Shown here one piece after another: positions 49,414 to 59,100 of a stretch of 64,000 nucleotides of DNA (positions within the stretch are counted from its first letter, which is position 1; each line of letters opens with the position of its first letter). The stretch covers positions 744,001 through 808,000 of the forward strand of contig NZ_FUWJ01000001.1 of the NCBI RefSeq assembly GCF_900167455.1, written 5' to 3'. The stretch comes from Enhydrobacter aerosaccus. Its GTDB lineage: Bacteria > Pseudomonadota > Alphaproteobacteria > Reyranellales > Reyranellaceae. Under the pieces are notes generated by a model that had not been told where the DNA came from, made no database searches, and worked only from the letters and a program-made list of their open reading frames with translations. The translations under genes were made by a program, and so were the position numbers.

Positions 49414-50592
49414 TCAGGCTCCGAATCGCTCGAGCCGTTCCAGCACTGTCGGGATCTTGTCGTCCGGCACATTGGCGAAGGCGAGACGGACGAAGCGCTC
49501 CTGGCCGGCGCCGAACATGTCGCCGGGAATGGTCAGCAGGTTCTCTTCGTCGGCGAGCCGCTTGGACACGTCGGTCGAGCGCTGCCCATTGAAGGGGTGT
49601 TCGACATAGGCAAAGTACGCCCCCAGGCTCACGAGCCGCCAACGGTTGGAACGCGCCAGTCCGCTGCCCAGGAGATCGGCGCGGACTTTCAGCGCCTCGG
49701 TATTTTTCCGCGCCCAGGGCAACAAATTGTGCAGTCCGTAGAGGGCGGCTTCCTGGCCCAGGCGAGGCGGACAGATCGAGACGCAATCCATTGCCTTCTC
49801 GATCTCGGCCATCAGCGGTGCGCCGGCCGTGACGCCGCCAACGCGATAGCCCGTCAGGGCGAACACCTTGGAGAAGCTGTAGAGATGGACCAGCGTGCCG
49901 CGCCAGCCGGGGTCGCTGAACAGCGCATGCGGCCGCGTGCCTTCCGGCAGGAAATCCTTGTAGGTCTCGTCCAGTAGCAGGGCGATGCCGTGCTGGCGCG
50001 CAAGCTCGTAGAAGCGATGGATGGTCTCGGCCGGATAGACCGCGCCCGTCGGATTGTTCGGCGAGATGAGAACGATCGCCCGCGTCCGGGGACCGATCAG
50101 CTTGGCGGCATCGTCCGGGTGAGGGACCGCCCCCGACTCGGGACGAAAATCGAGCGAGACCGGCTCGATCCCCTGCATACGGATCCACATGTCGTGATTG
50201 AAATAGTGCGGCCGGGGCAGGATCACCTGATCGCCCGCCTTGGCGATGCTCATCAGGGCGAGGCAGAAGGCCTGGTTGCAACCGGAGGTGATGCCGACTT
50301 CACCCGGCGTAATCGGGGCGCCGTAAAACTCGGTGAGATGGCGGGCATAGGCGTCGCGCAGCGTGGGGAGGCCGAGGATCGGGGTGTATCCGTGCACGCT
50401 GGGATCGAGCAGCAATGTCCCCAAATGCTGCCGCAATTCGAGCGCGGGCGGATATCCGGGGACGGCCTGGCTGAGGTCGATGAGGGGACGATCGGCTGGA
50501 AAATCCCGGCCCTGAACCCACCGCTTTGTCTCTCCGATGGGCGATGGCTCCACGGCGGCAAGCCACGGATTGGTCGCAGGCACATCGCGCAT
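49414..50592 (-). CDS. Class I/II (PLP-dependent) aminotransferase
   Basis: The protein has 392 residues from the ATG at 50592. Fold-type I blocks are GYTPILGLPTLRDAY, VGITSGCNQAF, SPNNPTGAVYP and the PLP lysine in YSFSKVFALTGYRVGG. It transfers an amino group between an amino acid and a keto acid; specificity is not clear. It is divergent from the sugar-type ABC operon, with 234 bp between starts containing a 14-bp palindrome. Confidence 0.92.
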   Translation of the reverse strand: MRDVPATNPWLAAVEPSPIGETKRWVQGRDFPADRPLIDLSQAVPGYPPALELRQHLGTLLLDPSVHGYTPILGLPTLRDAYARHLTEFYGAPITPGEVGITSGCNQAFCLALMSIAKAGDQVILPRPHYFNHDMWIRMQGIEPVSLDFRPESGAVPHPDDAAKLIGPRTRAIVLISPNNPTGAVYPAETIHRFYELARQHGIALLLDETYKDFLPEGTRPHALFSDPGWRGTLVHLYSFSKVFALTGYRVGGVTAGAPLMAEIEKAMDCVSICPPRLGQEAALYGLHNLLPWARKNTEALKVRADLLGSGLARSNRWRLVSLGAYFAYVEHPFNGQRSTDVSKRLADEENLLTIPGDMFGAGQERFVRLAFANVPDDKIPTVLERLERFGA

Positions 50593-50788
50593 CAGGACCG
50601 GCTCCACCACAATTCCACAGTATTTTTCGACACGATCATTTTCTCCATTACGGGTGGGGCTGTTGGCTATCAAACCACGCCAACAACCACTTTCCATTCG
50701 AAAATGCGTTGCTTGCATCCCGCCTTCTGCATAGCATCTGTGCCAAGGTTCCGTCTGAGAGCCAAGCTCGCCAATAGTGCGCGCACGA

Positions 50789-50802
50789 ATGACCGGTCAT
50801 TG
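50789..50802. promoter_or_regulatory. 14-bp perfect palindrome upstream of the ABC binding-protein gene
   Basis: AATGACCGGTCATT reads the same on both strands. It ends 24 bp before the ATG of the solute-binding protein and 7 bp before its AGGAGG. TetR-type regulators use this kind of site, so it is a likely operator that would block transcription near the start. No TetR gene is in the window. Confidence 0.5.
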
Positions 50803-50826
50803 GCCGGGTGTACAGGAGGAAATGGC

Positions 50827-52167
50827 ATGGGTTTCAAGAAGGTCAGTCGTCGTCGATTCGTGGGAGGCACCGCCGCCCTGTCTTCCGTGATGGTTGCAGC
50901 CCCGTTCGTGCGCGGCGCCTACGCGGCAGGCAAGCTTTCCGTCGGATTTTGGGATCACTGGGTACCGGGCGCCAACGGTGCGACCGAGAAGCTGGTGAAG
51001 GAATGGGCCGAGAAGGAGAAGGTCGAGGTCCAGATCGACTTCATCACCTCCAACGGCAACAAGCTCCTCCTGACCACGGCCGCGGAATCGCAGGCCAAGT
51101 CGGGCCACGACATTCTCGCCATCAACACCTGGCTGCCGGCACGCTATGCTGAGCAACTCGTGCCGGTCGACGACCTGATGACCCAGCTCATCAAGGACAA
51201 TGGCAAGGTCAACGACACCGTTGAATATCTCGGCAAGATCAACGGCAAGTGGGTCGCGGTTCCGGCCACGGTCGGCAGCCAGATCAAGGGGCCGTGCTCG
51301 CGCATCGACCTTCTGAAGAAGCACGCCAACATCGACATCCAGGCCATGTACCCGGCCGGATCGCCACCCAAGGCGGATGACTGGAATCTCGACCTCTTCA
51401 TGAAGGCGGCGGAAGCCTGTCACAAGGGCGGCAATCCGTTCGGCATCGGACTCGGCACGACATCCGACAATGTCGACTCGATCGGCGCCTTCTTCCACGC
51501 CTTTGGGGCTGTCCTGGTCGATGCCAAGGGCGAGATCGTCCTCAAGAACGACCAGGTCCGTCAGGCCCTCGACTTCTACAAGAAGTTGATGCAGTTCCTG
51601 CCGCCCGACGTCGCGGCCTGGGACGACGCGTCCAACAACAAGTTCCTGGTATCGGGGCAGGGCGCCATGATCATGAATCCGCCCAGCGCCTGGGCGGTGG
51701 CCAAGCGCGATGCGCCGAAGGTGGCTGAACAGTGCTGGACCCATGGCTTCCCGGTTGGTCCGAAGGGACGGTTCGCGCCGTTCCTGCCGTACTTCTGGAG
51801 CATCTGGAATTTCAGCAAGAACCAGTCGGCAGCCAAGAGCCTGCTGATGTACCTGTCGAGCGCATCGGCGGCGGAACAGATGACCAATGCCAGCGGCGGC
51901 TACGATCTGCCGTCGTTCGAGAAGCTCACCACCTTCAAGGTCTGGGCAGAGGCGGAACCACCCAAGGGCACGCTGTACCACTATCCCAACCCTTATAATC
52001 ACCAGACCCTGTCGGTGGCGGCCGCTCCGGCACCGCACAAGATCGCCGAGCAGATCTACAATCAGGGCATTCAGACCCAGATGGCGGTGCGCTACTTCAA
52101 GGGTGAGCCATTGGAGAAGACGTTGGATTGGGCGTCCAATGAAATTGAAGGATTCATGCGCAACTAG
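50827..52167 (+). CDS. Sugar-type ABC transporter solute-binding protein (family 1)
   Basis: The protein has 446 residues. The N-terminus KKVSRRRFVGGTAALSS has a twin-arginine motif, so it is exported folded by Tat. The mature protein starts GKLSVGFWDHWVPGANGATE and has the family-1 layout with a late Pro/Tyr-rich block. AGGAGG lies 8 bp upstream of the ATG. The substrate may be a polyol or oligosaccharide. A hairpin follows the stop before the permease genes. Confidence 0.93.
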   Translation: MGFKKVSRRRFVGGTAALSSVMVAAPFVRGAYAAGKLSVGFWDHWVPGANGATEKLVKEWAEKEKVEVQIDFITSNGNKLLLTTAAESQAKSGHDILAINTWLPARYAEQLVPVDDLMTQLIKDNGKVNDTVEYLGKINGKWVAVPATVGSQIKGPCSRIDLLKKHANIDIQAMYPAGSPPKADDWNLDLFMKAAEACHKGGNPFGIGLGTTSDNVDSIGAFFHAFGAVLVDAKGEIVLKNDQVRQALDFYKKLMQFLPPDVAAWDDASNNKFLVSGQGAMIMNPPSAWAVAKRDAPKVAEQCWTHGFPVGPKGRFAPFLPYFWSIWNFSKNQSAAKSLLMYLSSASAAEQMTNASGGYDLPSFEKLTTFKVWAEAEPPKGTLYHYPNPYNHQTLSVAAAPAPHKIAEQIYNQGIQTQMAVRYFKGEPLEKTLDWASNEIEGFMRN

Positions 52168-52176
52168 CCGCTGATC

Positions 52177-52207
52177 AAGGACGCCGCCCTCGGGACGGCG
52201 TCCTTTT
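52177..52207 (+). terminator. Intercistronic hairpin after the binding-protein gene
   Basis: A ten-pair stem, AAGGACGCCG with CGGCGTCCTT, closes on a nine-base loop and ends in a short T-run. It probably lowers expression of the permeases relative to the binding protein by partial termination or by protecting the 3' end of its message. Confidence 0.75.
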
Positions 52208-52241
52208 CATATCATCCTTCGGCTAACCGTACGGAGCCGTC

Positions 52242-53171
52242 ATGGCCGATATCGCCGCTCCCAATGCCGCCGTCCTCGCAGGGGACCGTCGCACGGGCCT
52301 GCACAAGCTGATGCAGCGCAAGTCGACAATCGCATTCCTCATGGCTTTGCCGCTGATCCTGTTGATCGGCATCCTCGTTCTCTATCCGGCCTGTTACGCG
52401 ATCTGGCTGGCGATGCTCAACAAGTCGATGACCAAATTCGTCGGCCTGGGCAATTTCCAGTTCCTGTTCAAACGCGATACCTTCTGGGATGTCGTCTTTC
52501 AGTCGTGTCTGTTTGCGATCACGGCGGTGATCTTCAAGGCGATCATCGGCTTCGTGGTCGCCCATTTCGTGCACAACATTCCGAGCAAGGGGCAGCGCAA
52601 GTGGCGCGGCATGTTGCTGGTGCCGTGGGTCATCCCGCCGGCGATGAGCACGCTCGCCTGGCTGTGGCTGTTCGATCCGGCCTACAGCGCCTTCAATTGG
52701 ATCCTGGCGCATTTCGGCATCGGCCCCGTGCCGTGGCTCGGAGAGACCGGGTGGGCCCGGTTTTCAGTCATCCTCGTCAATATCTGGGCGGGCGCCCCAT
52801 TCTTCATGATCATGTATCTGGCGGCGCTGAAGTCTGTACCGGAGCAACTCTATGAAGCGGCGGCGATCGATGGCGCTGCGTGGTGGCAGCGCATCTGGTA
52901 TGTGACCCTTCCCATGATGCGCAACATCATTGCCATCACGGCGCTGTTCTCGCTGATCGTCACCTTCGCCAACTTCGACATCGTGCGCGTGCTGACCAAC
53001 GGCGGCCCGCTGACATCGACACAGCTCTTCGGCACCTGGGGCTTCAAGCTCGGCATCGAGAGCGGCGACATTCCCCTCGGTTCGTGCGTGGTGTTGTTCA
53101 TGGTGCCGATCCTGGCGGTGGCCGCGTCGGTCATCCTGCGCGATATCAACAAGCGGGGGAGTGAAGTCTGA
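52242..53171 (+). CDS. ABC transporter permease, MalF/UgpA type
   Basis: The protein has 309 residues and six helices. The EAA loop is YEAAAIDGAAWWQRIWYVTLP. It pairs with the MalG-type permease whose start overlaps its stop by one base. It belongs to the sugar-importer branch. Confidence 0.94.
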   Translation: MADIAAPNAAVLAGDRRTGLHKLMQRKSTIAFLMALPLILLIGILVLYPACYAIWLAMLNKSMTKFVGLGNFQFLFKRDTFWDVVFQSCLFAITAVIFKAIIGFVVAHFVHNIPSKGQRKWRGMLLVPWVIPPAMSTLAWLWLFDPAYSAFNWILAHFGIGPVPWLGETGWARFSVILVNIWAGAPFFMIMYLAALKSVPEQLYEAAAIDGAAWWQRIWYVTLPMMRNIIAITALFSLIVTFANFDIVRVLTNGGPLTSTQLFGTWGFKLGIESGDIPLGSCVVLFMVPILAVAASVILRDINKRGSEV

Positions 53172-54079
53172 TGGCCGACATCGCAGTCGCGGGCACTCCC
53201 GGCCGCCGCGGGGCCTATGGCAGCATCAGCCGCGACCGTCGCTGGGCAATGCGATGGTCCTATTTCTTCCTCGCTCTGTTCGCGATCTTCTTCCTGATGC
53301 CGCCGTTCTACATGCTGATCACCTCGCTGAAGAGCAGCGCGGAGATCTCGGCGGCACAGAATCCATGGTGGGTCTTCGGTCCCACTCTGGAGAACTACGT
53401 CGCCCTGCTGGGCAAGAACGAGTTCCTCATCTTCTTCCGCAACTCGGCGCTGGTCTCGATCTGCGTGGTGACGATCACCATGCTGATCAGCGTCACCGCC
53501 GCCTTCGCCCTGGCACGGATGAAGTTCTGGGGCTCGGCCACGCTCGCCACCGGCGTGTTCCTGACCTACCTGATTCCCGACACGCTGCTCTTCATCCCGC
53601 TGTTCAAGATGTTCGCCTTCGTGCGCGATACGACGGGCATCGAGCTGATGAACCACTGGTGGACGCTGATCATCATCTATCCGACGCTTACGGTACCGTT
53701 CGCGACCTGGATCATGATTGGCTACTTCGCCTCGATCCCGAAGGAGCTCGACGAGGCGGCCTTGATCGACGGGGCGAGCTGGATGCAGACTTTGACCAAG
53801 ATCTTCATTCCTGTCGCGCTGCCCGGGATCATCGCAGCCACGATCTTCAGCTTCACGGTGTCTTGGGCACAGTTCCTCTATCCGATGGCCTTCACGACCT
53901 CGACCAACGAACTCGTGTTGCCGGTCGGGATCGTGACGACGCTCATCAAGGGCGACGTGTTCAATTGGGGGCAGATTATGACAGGGGCGTTACTGGGTGC
54001 GGCGCCGCCGCTCATTATCTATGCCTTCCTCATGGATTACTACATCGCGGGTCTCACCGCGGGCGCTACTAAAGGGTAG
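53171..54079 (+). CDS. ABC transporter permease, MalG/UgpE type
   Basis: The protein has 302 residues and six helices. The EAA loop is [20 protein letters not shown]. The N-terminal 30 residues are cytoplasmic. It overlaps its partner by one base and precedes the ATPase gene by 5 bp. Confidence 0.94.
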   Translation: MADIAVAGTPGRRGAYGSISRDRRWAMRWSYFFLALFAIFFLMPPFYMLITSLKSSAEISAAQNPWWVFGPTLENYVALLGKNEFLIFFRNSALVSICVVTITMLISVTAAFALARMKFWGSATLATGVFLTYLIPDTLLFIPLFKMFAFVRDTTGIELMNHWWTLIIIYPTLTVPFATWIMIGYFASIPKELDEAALIDGASWMQTLTKIFIPVALPGIIAATIFSFTVSWAQFLYPMAFTTSTNELVLPVGIVTTLIKGDVFNWGQIMTGALLGAAPPLIIYAFLMDYYIAGLTAGATKG

Positions 54080-54084
54080 GTTTC

Positions 54085-55185
54085 ATGGCTCAAGTCACGT
54101 TGCGTAAGGTCATCAAGAAGTACGACGAGGTCTTGGCGGTCCGCGGAGTCGATCTCGATATCGCTGACAAGGAGTTCATCGTTCTCGTGGGGCCCTCGGG
54201 CTGCGGCAAGAGCACGACGCTGCGCATGATCGCGGGGCTGGAGGAGATTTCCGGCGGCGACATCGTCATTGGCGGGGATGTCGTGAACGACGTACCGCCG
54301 AAGGATCGGGACATCGCAATGGTGTTCCAGAATTATGCGCTCTACCCGCACATGAACGTCTATGAGAACATGTCGTTCGGGCTGAAGCTCAAGAAGACGC
54401 CGCGCGACGAGATCGACCGCCGGGTGAAGCAGGCGGCCCAGATCCTGGACATCACCGAGCTCCTCGACCGCAAGCCCAAGCAGCTGTCGGGCGGTCAGCG
54501 CCAACGCGTCGCCATGGGTCGGGCCATCGTGCGCGACCCCAAGGTGTTCCTGTTCGACGAGCCGCTGTCGAACCTCGACGCCAAGTTGCGCGTGCAGATG
54601 CGGACCGAGATCAAGAAGGTGCACCAGAAAGTGCGGACGACGACCGTTTACGTGACGCATGATCAGGTCGAGGCGATGACGCTTGCCGACCGTGTCGTGG
54701 TCATGAACGCGGGCCTCATCGAGCAGGTCGGCTCTCCTAACGATCTCTACCATTCCCCGACGACGAAGTTCGTCGCCGGCTTCATCGGGTCACCGGCGAT
54801 GAACTTCATCCCGTGCCATCTCGAACAGGCCGCCGGCGCCCTGCGGCTACGCCTGACCGATAGCCTCTCGATGCCAGTGCCGGCATCACGGACGGCGCGT
54901 TACACCGCTTTCGTGGGGCGTCCGAACCTCATGCTGGGGCTGAGGCCGGAACACATCATGGAGACCCGTCCTCACATCGAGCCGGATCAACATGATTTCA
55001 ACATGACGATCGAGGTCGTCGAGCCCATGGGCATGGAGACGCTCGTCTACTTCACCGTCAATGGCGCCGAGATTTGTGGCCGCGTCAATCCGAATGCCGG
55101 CGCAGCCGCTGGCCAGTCGATGAAGCTGCGCGCCGACCTCAGCAACATGCATCTCATCGACGACACCACCGGCAAGGTGCTTTAA
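54085..55185 (+). CDS. ABC transporter ATPase, MalK/UgpC type
   Basis: The protein has 366 residues. Walker A is [18 protein letters not shown], the Q-loop [10 protein letters not shown], the signature LSGGQRQR and Walker [14 protein letters not shown]. The regulatory TOBE domain (about residues 235-366) has [10 protein letters not shown]. It completes the importer encoded by the three genes upstream. Confidence 0.95.
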   Translation: MAQVTLRKVIKKYDEVLAVRGVDLDIADKEFIVLVGPSGCGKSTTLRMIAGLEEISGGDIVIGGDVVNDVPPKDRDIAMVFQNYALYPHMNVYENMSFGLKLKKTPRDEIDRRVKQAAQILDITELLDRKPKQLSGGQRQRVAMGRAIVRDPKVFLFDEPLSNLDAKLRVQMRTEIKKVHQKVRTTTVYVTHDQVEAMTLADRVVVMNAGLIEQVGSPNDLYHSPTTKFVAGFIGSPAMNFIPCHLEQAAGALRLRLTDSLSMPVPASRTARYTAFVGRPNLMLGLRPEHIMETRPHIEPDQHDFNMTIEVVEPMGMETLVYFTVNGAEICGRVNPNAGAAAGQSMKLRADLSNMHLIDDTTGKVL

Positions 55186-55221
55186 TCGGCCGATTGTGCT
55201 GATTGGAGAAGCATCAGGGAG

Positions 55222-55992
55222 ATGTCGATGGGGGTGTTGACGGGCAAGGTCGCCTGGGTGACCGGCGCGGGGTCGGGAATCGGACAGGCGGCAGCCATCG
55301 CGCTGGCGAAGGAAGGGGCGGCGGTCGTGCTGACCGGGCGTCGCAAGGAGCCTCTGGAGGAGACGGCGGCGACGATCAAGGCGGCAGGCGGAAAGGCGGT
55401 GGTGAAGCCGGCCGATCTGATGAAGGCAGCCGCCGTCAAGCGCGTTGCCGCCGATATCGAGAAGAAGTTCGGCCGTTGCGACATCCTCGTGAACAATGCC
55501 GGCCTCAATATCCTCGATCGCTCGTTCGCGAAGCTCACGCCTGAGGGTATCGATCAGGTCATCCAGGGCAACCTCTCGAGTGCCTTCTACTGCACAGCGG
55601 CGGTATTGCCGATGATGCGCAAGCAGAAGGACGGCGTCCTTATTCATACGTCGTCGGTGGCCGGTCGGGTGCCCGGTCCCCTCAGCGGTGCAGCCTACTC
55701 GGCAGCCAAGCACGGCGTCGTGGCGATGAGCCATACGCTCAACATGGAGGAGTGCGTCAACGGCATTCGTTCCTGTGCCGTGCTGCCGGGCGAAGTCGCG
55801 ACGCCGATCCTCGACAAGCGTCCCGTTCCAGTAAGCAAGGCCGACCGTGCCCGCATGGCGCAGTCGGAGGATGTCGGCGATCTGATCCGCTACATTGCCT
55901 GCCTGCCGCCGCATATCGTCATCAATGAAGTGATGATCAATCCAACCTGGAACCGCGGTTACGTCGCCAACCTGCAGCGCGGCAAGGCGTAG
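55222..55992 (+). CDS. Short-chain dehydrogenase/reductase
   Basis: The protein has 256 residues. The cofactor motif is VTGAGSGIGQAAAIAL and the catalytic pair is Tyr-x-x-x-Lys in SGAAYSAAKHGV, with NNAG before it. It oxidises or reduces a sugar, polyol or keto-acid with NAD(P). It begins 36 bp after the ATPase gene, so its substrate is probably the imported compound or its product. Confidence 0.93.
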   Translation: MSMGVLTGKVAWVTGAGSGIGQAAAIALAKEGAAVVLTGRRKEPLEETAATIKAAGGKAVVKPADLMKAAAVKRVAADIEKKFGRCDILVNNAGLNILDRSFAKLTPEGIDQVIQGNLSSAFYCTAAVLPMMRKQKDGVLIHTSSVAGRVPGPLSGAAYSAAKHGVVAMSHTLNMEECVNGIRSCAVLPGEVATPILDKRPVPVSKADRARMAQSEDVGDLIRYIACLPPHIVINEVMINPTWNRGYVANLQRGKA

Positions 55993-56035
55993 CCGGGTGC
56001 CGGCGCCACCGGCTGCATCAAGAGGATCAAGGGTA

Positions 56036-57130
56036 ATGGGTACAGTCACAATCAAGGCGAAGGCGCTCGAGGCTTTCGTCGCGGATATCTTTGCCTTCGC
56101 GGGATGCTCCAAGGAGGAAGGGGAGCGGATCGGCCGGTATCTTGTGAGCGCCAATCTCTCCGGGCACGACAGCCACGGTGTCGTGCGGGTACCGCGCTAT
56201 GTCAGCCAGAAGAAGAACGGCACGGTGGTGGCGGACGTGACGGTCGATCTTTTGGTCGATACGCCGGTCATCGCCGTGGTCGACGGCAAGTACGGCTTCG
56301 GTCAGACGGTGACGCCGCAGGCGGTGCGTATCGGGATCGGGAAGTGCGCGAAGAACGGCCTCTCCGCGGTGACGCTGCGCAATGCCGGCCATATCGGCCG
56401 CGTCGGCGACTGGGCGGAAATGGCGGCTGCGGAAGGGCTGGTGTCGGTTCATTTCGTCAATGCCTCGGGCAGCGTGTTGGTAGCGCCCTACGGTGGCGTC
56501 GAGCGCCGCTTCTCGACGGCTCCCTATTGCGTCGGCATTCCGCGCGCGGAACAGGATCCACTCGTGCTCGACTTCGCCACCTCGGTCGTCGCCGAGGGCA
56601 AGGTGCTGGTGGCCAGCCAGGGCGGCAAGAAGGTTCCGGACGACGCGTTGATCGGGTCCGATGGACGGCTCGGCAGCGATCCACATCTCCTCTATGGCGA
56701 TTACACGCCCACAGGACCGCGGGATCACAGCAAAGGAACGGGGGCCATTCGCGCCTTCGGCGACCACAAAGGATCGGGTCTTGCCTTTATGTGCGAACTG
56801 TTGGGCGGATCCCTATCCGGCACCGGCGCGACCGACCCCAAACGCGGGCGTTTCGCCAACGGCATGTTGTCCTTCTATGTCGATCCCAAGGTGTTCGATC
56901 CGGCTGGTTTCTTTCCGCAGGACATCGCGAAGTATGTGGCCTTTGTGAAGGGGGCGAAGCCCGCGGTCGCGGGGGGCGAGATCCTGATTCCCGGCGAGCC
57001 GGAGGCGCGCATGCGGGCAAAGCGTCTGGCCGAAGGCGTTCCGCTGCCAGACGATACCTGGGCTGCCATTGTCGAAACGGCACGCTCGGTTGCGCTCGAT
57101 GAGCGACGCATTCAGCAGGCGACGTTGTAG
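56036..57130 (+). CDS. Ldh2/malate-lactate dehydrogenase family oxidoreductase
   Basis: The protein has 364 residues from the ATG at 56036. The family blocks are SGHDSHGVVRVPRYV, GHIGRVGDWAEMAA, DFATSVVAEGKV and a late FGDHKGSGLAF. Members reduce 2-keto acids such as pyruvate, sulfolactate or ureidoglycolate with NAD(P)H. It is 43 bp downstream of the SDR. Ureidoglycolate dehydrogenase belongs to this family, but the sugar-type neighbours make another substrate likelier. Confidence 0.9.
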   Translation: MGTVTIKAKALEAFVADIFAFAGCSKEEGERIGRYLVSANLSGHDSHGVVRVPRYVSQKKNGTVVADVTVDLLVDTPVIAVVDGKYGFGQTVTPQAVRIGIGKCAKNGLSAVTLRNAGHIGRVGDWAEMAAAEGLVSVHFVNASGSVLVAPYGGVERRFSTAPYCVGIPRAEQDPLVLDFATSVVAEGKVLVASQGGKKVPDDALIGSDGRLGSDPHLLYGDYTPTGPRDHSKGTGAIRAFGDHKGSGLAFMCELLGGSLSGTGATDPKRGRFANGMLSFYVDPKVFDPAGFFPQDIAKYVAFVKGAKPAVAGGEILIPGEPEARMRAKRLAEGVPLPDDTWAAIVETARSVALDERRIQQATL

Positions 57131-57153
57131 CGGGCGCCCGCAAGGACTATCGA

Positions 57154-57744
57154 ATGGATAAGACGACACTCGCTGCTTACGATCGAGGTGCGGCCAGCTT
57201 CGCTTCCGACTGGGAGGCACAGCCGGCGCCGACCGATCTGCATGCCCTGGTACAGCAATACTTCCGACCCGGCATTACCGCGGACATCGGTTGCGGCGCC
57301 GGACGGGACACCGCCTGGCTCGATGCGAACGGCTTCCCGGCTCAGGGGTTCGATGCGTCGGAAGGATTGCTGGCCGAGGCGCGACGGCGATATCCGCACC
57401 TTCGTTTCTCCCGTGCCATGCTGCCGGCTCTCGTCGAGATCGCGGACGAGACCTTTACCAATGTCCTGTGCGAGACCGTCATTATGCATCTCGCCCCAGG
57501 CGACGTATCCCTTGCTGTTCGGCGACTATTGGCCATCCTCGTTCCAGGCGGCACACTTTATCTGAGTTGGCGGGTTACCGAGGGATCTGACCGACGGGAC
57601 GAGCACGGACGACTCTACGCCGCCTTCGATCCGGCGCTCGCGCTGACTCCACTGGCATCGGCGGAACTTCTCCACGATGAGCAGTGCGGCAGCCTTTCGT
57701 CCGGAAAATTGATCCGAAGGATCGTGGCGCGCCGCACTGGCTGA
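57154..57744 (+). CDS. Class I SAM-dependent methyltransferase
   Basis: The protein has 196 residues. The SAM-binding motif is ADIGCGAGRDTAWL and the acidic end of strand 2 is GFDASEGLLAEARRR. It has no further domain, so the acceptor is unknown. It starts 23 bp after the dehydrogenase gene. Confidence 0.9.
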   Translation: MDKTTLAAYDRGAASFASDWEAQPAPTDLHALVQQYFRPGITADIGCGAGRDTAWLDANGFPAQGFDASEGLLAEARRRYPHLRFSRAMLPALVEIADETFTNVLCETVIMHLAPGDVSLAVRRLLAILVPGGTLYLSWRVTEGSDRRDEHGRLYAAFDPALALTPLASAELLHDEQCGSLSSGKLIRRIVARRTG

Positions 57745-57783
57745 TGAGGGGGGACGCTGCGCGGCGTCCCGACAAGCAGGACA

Positions 57784-57996
57784 TTACCGATCTGACGTCG
57801 CAGCCTGCGCGGTCTCAGCCCGGCGAGGCGGGGCGGCCCAGACGTCCGGCGGTATCGTCAGGGCGGCGTTCGTGGTCGTGGGCGGCTCGCCGGGCAACTG
57901 GACCGCACTGCCCTGGTCTTGATCCTGTCGGCTCTGGTCGCAAGCCGCGGCCACAAGGACGACGGCAACGGAAAGAAGGAGGCGCATGGATGTCAT
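57784..57996 (-). CDS. Small lipoprotein of unknown function
   Basis: The product has 70 residues from the ATG at 57996, with AGGA 8 bases upstream. A short signal (MRLLLSVAVVLVAAAC) ends in an AAC lipobox and a Pro/Thr/Gln-rich tail follows. Proteins of this size and composition are common in alphaproteobacteria. It lies between the methyltransferase and LysR genes, convergent with the former. Confidence 0.55.
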   Translation of the reverse strand: MTSMRLLLSVAVVLVAAACDQSRQDQDQGSAVQLPGEPPTTTNAALTIPPDVWAAPPRRAETAQAATSDR

Positions 57997-58098
57997 GCCG
58001 ACTTTCCTATCCACCAATGGTTGCCTGTCTTAACAGGCGGTGCGCCGGATTGTTCCGGGCGGGACCGGAAGGCAGATATGCTCCGTTTCTCATGCCCC

Positions 58099-59004
58099 TC
58101 AGGCCAGCCTTCTGGCCTTTCGGTCTTGACGCACGAACGCGATGAAGGCCGCGAGAGGTACGGGAAGCTGTCGTCGACCAGCATAGTACAGGTAGTAGCT
58201 GTGATACTCGGCTGACCAATCGCTCAACAGGGGCACCAAACGACCCGAAGCGATCTCTGCCGCGACGCAGGATTCGAGGACATAGGCAACGCCGATTCCC
58301 TCCAATGCTGCGCGTAGCACCAAATGCATGCTGTTCATGACCAGTGATCCATTGACCTGCAGATTCAGCTTCTTCTTTCCTCGGACAAACTGCCAGGGAT
58401 GCAGGTGGCCGGAACTGCGCAAACGAATGCAATTGTGAGCAGGCAGGTCCTCGGGTGTTTTGAGGGGAACGCTCTGCTGCAGATAGGACGGTGCCGCTAC
58501 AACGATGGTACGGCTGGGCTCGCTCAGGCGTACGGCCTGCATATCCTTGGCAATGAATCGCCCGACGCGGATTCCGGCATCGAAACGACCGTTGACGATG
58601 TCGGCGGGATTGTCGTCGGCGGCTATATCCAGCGCAATGGCCGGATAGGTTGCAAGGAAATCCTTGATCATCGGCGCCAACACGATCTGTGCGGCGACGT
58701 TGGAGACACTGAGGCGCAGTGTACCTGACGGAACGTTGCGCACGTGGCTGAGATCGTCGACTGCCGTATGCAACTCCATGAGGGCTGGCCTGATCCGCGC
58801 CAGAAGTTGCTCTCCGGCGTCGGTCAACGAAACGCTGCGTGTCGTGCGGTTCAGCAGCCTTACGCCCAATCGTTCCTCGAGTGTGCGGATTGTCTGGCTG
58901 ATGGTCGAGGGCACAATACCGAGATGCTGCGCAGCACGGGCAAAATTCCGGCGCTCAGCGACAGCGACGAAGGCGTTCAGTTCGGAAAATTCAGTTCTGT
59001 GCAT
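58099..59004 (-). CDS. LysR-family transcriptional regulator
   Basis: The protein has 301 residues. The N-terminal helix-turn-helix reads NFARAAQHLGIVPSTISQTI and RTLEERLGVRLLNRTTRSV. The effector domain follows. It is divergent from the emrA-emrB-tolC type operon, and an ATTAT-N5-ATAAT site lies between them, so it most likely controls the efflux pump and itself. Confidence 0.94.
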   Translation of the reverse strand: MHRTEFSELNAFVAVAERRNFARAAQHLGIVPSTISQTIRTLEERLGVRLLNRTTRSVSLTDAGEQLLARIRPALMELHTAVDDLSHVRNVPSGTLRLSVSNVAAQIVLAPMIKDFLATYPAIALDIAADDNPADIVNGRFDAGIRVGRFIAKDMQAVRLSEPSRTIVVAAPSYLQQSVPLKTPEDLPAHNCIRLRSSGHLHPWQFVRGKKKLNLQVNGSLVMNSMHLVLRAALEGIGVAYVLESCVAAEIASGRLVPLLSDWSAEYHSYYLYYAGRRQLPVPLAAFIAFVRQDRKARRLA

Positions 59005-59033
59005 TATTCGTCCTCACCGAACAATATATGAAA

Positions 59034-59048
59034 ATTATACGCCATAAT
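59034..59048. promoter_or_regulatory. Candidate LysR-type operator
   Basis: ATTAT-ACGCC-ATAAT is a perfect inverted repeat of the T-N11-A kind used by LysR regulators. It lies 30 bp before the regulator start and 53 bp before the HlyD-type gene start, the usual place for divergent control. Confidence 0.65.
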
Positions 59049-59100
59049 CACTGACGGCCCAGGTTGCTAGATTCTCAGTCTCATTCCTAGGTACCCGCGT

